64,000 nucleotides of DNA from Rhea pennata. Taxonomy: Eukaryota > Chordata > Aves > Rheiformes > Rheidae. Location: assembly GCF_028389875.1 (NCBI RefSeq), contig NC_084666.1, positions 63,806,422-63,870,421 on the forward strand, written 5' to 3'. Of the stretch, positions 52,301-58,300 are shown one piece after another. The notes beneath the pieces were generated by a model. The model did no database searches. It was not told the origin of the DNA and was given only the letters and a program-made list of their open reading frames with translations. The position numbers and the translations under genes are program-made. Within the stretch, counting starts at the first letter, position 1. Each line of letters opens with the position of its first letter.

Positions 52301-55300
52301 CTGATGAAAATTTGGGCCTGTCATGCCTGGGAAGTCTTCCAATTGTAGCTGTGTTAAAAAAGTGCCACACATTTGGGTTTCTGTGGGCACTGAGGCAGGG
52401 CTGGAAGTAAACAATTTTTTTTTTTTTAAAAAAAATCCATCAGATATAGATGTCCTTGTTTTCTGTGGCTCCCCAAAGTTCAGGGTAAGGAGGTGCAGCT
52501 TAAGGGAGAAGTCAGTCCATGCAAAAACTAGCAGAGTGCTCAAAGAATTCAGACTGTTCTCTTTTCTACACAGATTATTGCTGCTCTGGTTGGAATAAGA
52601 TCTTAGGTTTACCCTACAAACTGCAACTTTAGTCAGCTCCTGATTTGTCACACAGCAAGTTAATGAAATATAAGTCTTAAATATGTAAAGAAGAGTTAGA
52701 AACCAAAGTGTGATTGCACATTTTCAGAATCATTTTCAGAATATGCCCAGGCTCTGTGCTTGCAAATACTTTGTGTTACACCGTGCACCAATAACATGAG
52801 ATTTGACCAGGAAACTCTTGGGTTTCTTTGCTATACTGCCATAGTTGTAGGTATGATATGAAAACTTAGCCAACTTACAACTCCTGACTCCTGATTTTGA
52901 TTATGTCACAATCTTACAATTTGCTAAATAAGAATATTTGAGTCACTTTCCTCCTAAATAATCTACAACTTTTTGGCACACAGAAAAGATAGAGGAGAGG
53001 AACTTTGTTCCTGTGTAGTCATGATTACAGTATGTTTTGTTCATGGAAATTTTTTTTGCATTTGAATGTCAAGTATGCAGTGCTATTACATGAATAATAT
53101 AATCTCCTTTTAAAATACGGTATAGAAAATTAATTTTTTTATCAGTTTGAAGATGGCTTCTGTTAATGGATTAAGTCTTTCTGTGCTGGTGTGGAACTAG
53201 TTAAATGTCTGTTTACTGTGCTTTACCAAAATCTGTCCGTCTTTCCAAAGGGGCATTCCTTCCTTCTCCTTCTACCTTCATTCCTTACACTTCCTTGTCT
53301 TTTTTACCCTTTTCCTCACAATTTAAATCCTCCCAATAGCCACGACCTTCCTTGCTGGTCCTCCAGTGTCATACTAATTTTCCTTTGACTATTTTTCCCA
53401 TTTCTTTGTGATATTCCTGATTTACTTATCCTTCCTATCCCATTTTTTACAATCTTAGTCCAATTTGTTTCATTTTTTAACAAAATATTTTTTGATTTTT
53501 GTGAAACTCAGAGTGAGCCTGAAACTCATTTACCATTGTGATCAACTGGTGTGATATCAATTATAAAATGAACTCTTAAAACATCATACACTGCTTGAAG
53601 GTGAGGTCATCTTTGCAGATAGCTTAGAGGCGAGGAGAGAGAGAAAATAAAGAATAACTTTTACAGTGTCTAATGTCTGTGAGTAATCTAAGCTTTGGAA
53701 GTCTTATTTTAATGTAATTCAATCCCTTGATTTTGCACTGAGTTTTCTTTTTAAATTAAGTAGATGAAACATTGCAAGCAGTAGAGGGAACATTTAAATG
53801 TTGGAATGTTTAGATATAGAAAATGTAATTACCACTTTTTACTTGTTTCTGATATCAAGACATTATGATATCATTGCAAGTGCCACAGCATCTCTCCATC
53901 AAGCAGTTTGTATCTTTTGATCCTTGTAACAGGGCTTGAAATGAAGGTTCACATTGTATTTGGAGGGGTATCGGTGTGCCCTCAGTGACATCAGTGGATT
54001 TACATGGACAGAACAGCATTTGTCCCAATCTCTGTCCAAATGCTCAGCTGCAGGAGATGAATTCAGCAAAGGCTGCTCTGGGCCACACTTGCCCTTGACA
54101 CTTTGCCAGGGAACTTGGTAGAATTTTGCCAGAAACCCTGGGCAGCCAGGCCTCAGCTCTTTTTAAATTAACTAAAAGTTTTGCTCTTGTAAAGTTACTT
54201 CTGACTAGTGACAGAGGAATCTGTGAAGAAGCTGGCAAATTCAGCTTAGGCTGTGTGTACACTTCAGAACTATCACTTAGAGAAAACAGGAGACCTCTAA
54301 TTTTGGATTGTGGATTGCATGCGCTTGCAGATCTGCCTCTATCTCGAGAAATCAGTTTGTTATTTCAAGCCCTGCTCTAGGGTTCAAAACTTTCATAATA
54401 ATGATAGGAAGTATCAACACAAAGTAATACCAACTGATTGCAGTTCTTTGCTTGTGATCATATCATTTATTTTTCCACATAATGCACCATCCAAACCAGA
54501 ACACAGTGGTAAGTGTCCTTTCAGCTCTGCATTGGCTTAAAAAGAACCCCCCAAACTTTTGAACCAATCTTTCTTTTATCCAAAAGAATGAAATGTGTTT
54601 TATCCAAACCATTGTGTCCACAGGGGGAAAAGGGAAAGAAAGGCAAAAAAGGGCCTAAAGGGGAGAAAGGAGAACAGGGTGCTCCTGGATTAGATGCACC
54701 TTGCCCATTGGTACGTCTCACTTGTGTATTGGACAGTTGATCCTGCTGTAGATTGATGCAATAAGAAATGAGGGGAGAGGAACAAGCACCAGCTCAAGTA
54801 TTAGCTGTTACCCTCTGTTAACAGAGCCTTATCATGAGGTCTGGAAATTGGGAATAGACTTTAAATCAAATTAGGAGGACAAAACCAAAGACCTTCCAAA
54901 AAAAATGCTGTTTTTATTATTTTCTGCTGAACATGTTGGAAGGGAACCAAATTTGATGTGCATCACAGTCAGTGTCCCACAAGTTGCAATGACCAGTGCT
55001 GTGAGCTTGCTCCTCTTGCCTCACCATGTTATCTGTTTGCTCCAGCTAAGTCAATACCGAAGGCATTTCCTTGACAGTAACATTGCAAGTTAATCTTTAC
55101 AAACAGGGATTCCGTGGAATTAAGGGGGAAAAAGGGGAGCCAGGCCAGCCTGGCCTGGATGGGCTGGATGCCCCTTGCCAATTGGTACAGTATTTCTCTT
55201 TCCTACCAACCCTGCATGCGGTTCCTTTGTTTGTAGTCAGCCATTCTCGATGTAAAGTAATGTTTTTCTGAGCAGACTTTACATTATTCACATAACACAT

Positions 55301-58300
55301 GCATGCGCATGAATAAACCAGCTGCTTCAGTGATAATAACCATAATGAGAGAACACACATTTTTGCTGACACCTTAAATCTAACTCTCAGCAGTTTGCGC
55401 CCATATCACACGCCAATTTAGAAGTTTGTGTCCTTCCTACATTTTCCCTGGGAGTTGTTTGTTTGTTATTTTCCTCACAAAATGCCTACTGCCTTACTCA
55501 CCCTGAATGCAAGTCTTTGTAGAAAACCAGCACAATGTCCACTGCTAATCAAGTCTGATGACTTCTGTCTGCATTGGCTCCATTCTTCACGCTAGCCTAC
55601 CCCAGAGCTATTCTACACCCTCGACTTCTTTTCAAATCTGTGTAGTCTGGGGTACACGTTTTCAGGATTTGGTTAAAATGAGATTCGTGTAAGAAGGAAT
55701 AAATGCCATCTCTATAAATCATGCCATAGGTTTCCAGTAAGCAAAGCTGAAGCCTGATCCCCTAGACCTTACACAAGCAGTATTTTTGCTATCTAGCTTA
55801 TTCAGCAAATAGTATTCAGATCTGAATATAAAAAGCTTACCTGAGGTTTGTAAGAAGATAACGGTCTGCAGCCCAATCCCTCACTGTCTTTGTTATTTAA
55901 CGTCTTCAATTTAATGGTCTTACCCTTGGAACTTACCTTCCTGAAAGACACACAACACTCTCCCACTTCTCTGTTAGCATGAATTCAAGTTCCCACCTAT
56001 ACTAAAATTCTACTTGTTTACCCTCTCCCTTGTACCAATCTGGCAACACTGATTTTTATTTAATAGCAAAGTAAGTTTAAATACTTTCAATTTAAAAAAT
56101 GAACAGTACATACACATTTCCTAAAGATCCAAGAAAGATTTTTTTTTTTAATTGTTGGCAATAAAATTTGATCTGCATGTTCTGATATTGTTTGGTAGTT
56201 AAGCACGGTTCTCTAAGATGAATGTTAAGTAGATTTTATTTCAACTATAGCATTTCTAATTTAAAGTTATTGATGGATTTTATTCTTAAATGCATAGTCC
56301 ATGTTATATTTTGTTTGCTTCCAATTAATGGTAACCATATCTCATATATTTTGTTGGGGTAATCAAGCATGCTTTCATAATATGAAACTGTTTCTCTGTT
56401 TTTGTATTATCATTTATATCTGGAGATTCATAAACAATTGCTGATGAAGGAAAAATATTCCATTCATAGGTAATTACTAGCTGCTAAGCAGACACTACTG
56501 CTTCTTGCTTTAGGCAGCAGGCCATTCCCGTCAGACTACATGCATGCACATTAAAAAATTCTCATATTAATCACTATTTTGAGCATAACTTCATGTAATA
56601 AGTATTACTGTTTTTTATTCTTAAAAAGGTCATTTTTTAATTGTCTAGTGGCATGATATATGTTCCTAATTCTGATCATATAACTCTTTGATGGATAAGT
56701 CCTTTATAGCTATTTAAATCAAAATTAATTCCATAAAATAACAGATCTGCTTAGCAGATCAAAAGTTGGCTTTGATCTTACTGGACATATAGAAATGTAT
56801 GAAAGTGTGGTCATGACAGAAAAAAAATGGAGTGACTCTCACTAACATAATAAATCCGATGGCCATACTATCCAAGCTATGAAATAGTCAGTGCTGCCTG
56901 CACCACTGATGTTCAAAATTTTCTTCTACTGTTTCATTAGCAAGTGTGTGCAGACCTTAAGATTTGCTGCTTCATTCAGAAGCTAAGAATAAAAGTGAAC
57001 AGAAAAGATCCTAGTAGAATTTGAGCATAGCCATCATACCACTGTGTTAACTTTGTACTAGGGGCCCATAAAAAATGATACACTCCAGATAAAAGTGATA
57101 AAATTTTTGCTCATTGATCTTGTACAGTCAGCTACAGATTGTAGTGAATGACAGACTAGATTGATAATAATGCACAGCATTAATAATGCATTGCTCTAAC
57201 AGCAATGGGAAAGTGTCTTAAGATGTTCCTGTGATTAGATATATAGTAGTAATGACTTAGGAAAAACAAACCCTAATGGCAGGAAGGCACGTATTTATTT
57301 ACAGTGTAAGCATTCTCTCCTTTGGCTTTCCCTTCACCTTGAGAATGAGGGATAATTGTAAGTTAGGAAATGGTAGCTATTTATTAACTAGAAAAGCAAA
57401 GTTGCTTCAGCTGTTCTAATGGATACTGATAGAATATCTGTTCTGTCAAACCTAACTATGCTGTCTTCCCTCCCCTTCTCTCCCTAACCTGAAACAGGGT
57501 CCCGACGGACTACCCATGCCTGGCTGTTGGCAAAAGGTAGGACGGGCAGAGCTTGTTCTTCCTGGGGCACAAGGAAAACCCTGTCACAGTCGCACTGCAC
57601 AATGTCATGACATACTTCAGAATCTCTTAGACAGTTCAGTGCATAAAACGACACAAAATAAGATCTTTCCATGACAGTATTTGGTGCTACAAGGTTGTAA
57701 AAAATATGTGGAAGTAATAACTTACCAAGGCAGTATTTTAGAAACAGTTGGCACTGAATTTCTGGAATGTCAAACACTCTTTTATATGAAAAGTCACATA
57801 TCCTTTGGTTTATACACAGGATCACTGATTGCCACTCTTGATAAAACTGCCATATCCATGAGCTTCTGCAAATTATATGTATCTCTCTTTTATGATCTGA
57901 TTTTCCTGGGATACCTAGGAGAACAGTGCACCCTGCCTTCTCTGTGCCTTACCGTTCTATTCTTCTATACATTCTCCTGATGATTATGGTTTTACTGGAT
58001 CTTATCATTGTTTTATGTCACTGTTAACTGGAAACGTTATTTTGGTAATGACTTGACTTAGACAGGAAAACAGTAGTATCCAGAGTAAAGCTGTAGGTGG
58101 AGGCATCTTGGCATATTAATACATTAGACAAACTAAACCACAAGTGAAATTCTGGATGTAGCCCAATGACAAAACAGTCATTGACTTCACTGGAGGCAGG
58201 TTTTTGCCCCAAGCATTTTTCAGAAGTATTTCCAGACTGTTATTTCCCAAGCGCAGCCTCTGAATGATGAGAATGGTTGTGTGTGAAATATTTTGTTTGA

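Noticed and set aside
54513..54740. Open frame containing exon 23 as an independent protein
   Set aside because: The Met lies in the intron and the end is read-through past the donor at 54711; exon 23 fits the COL25A1 chain.
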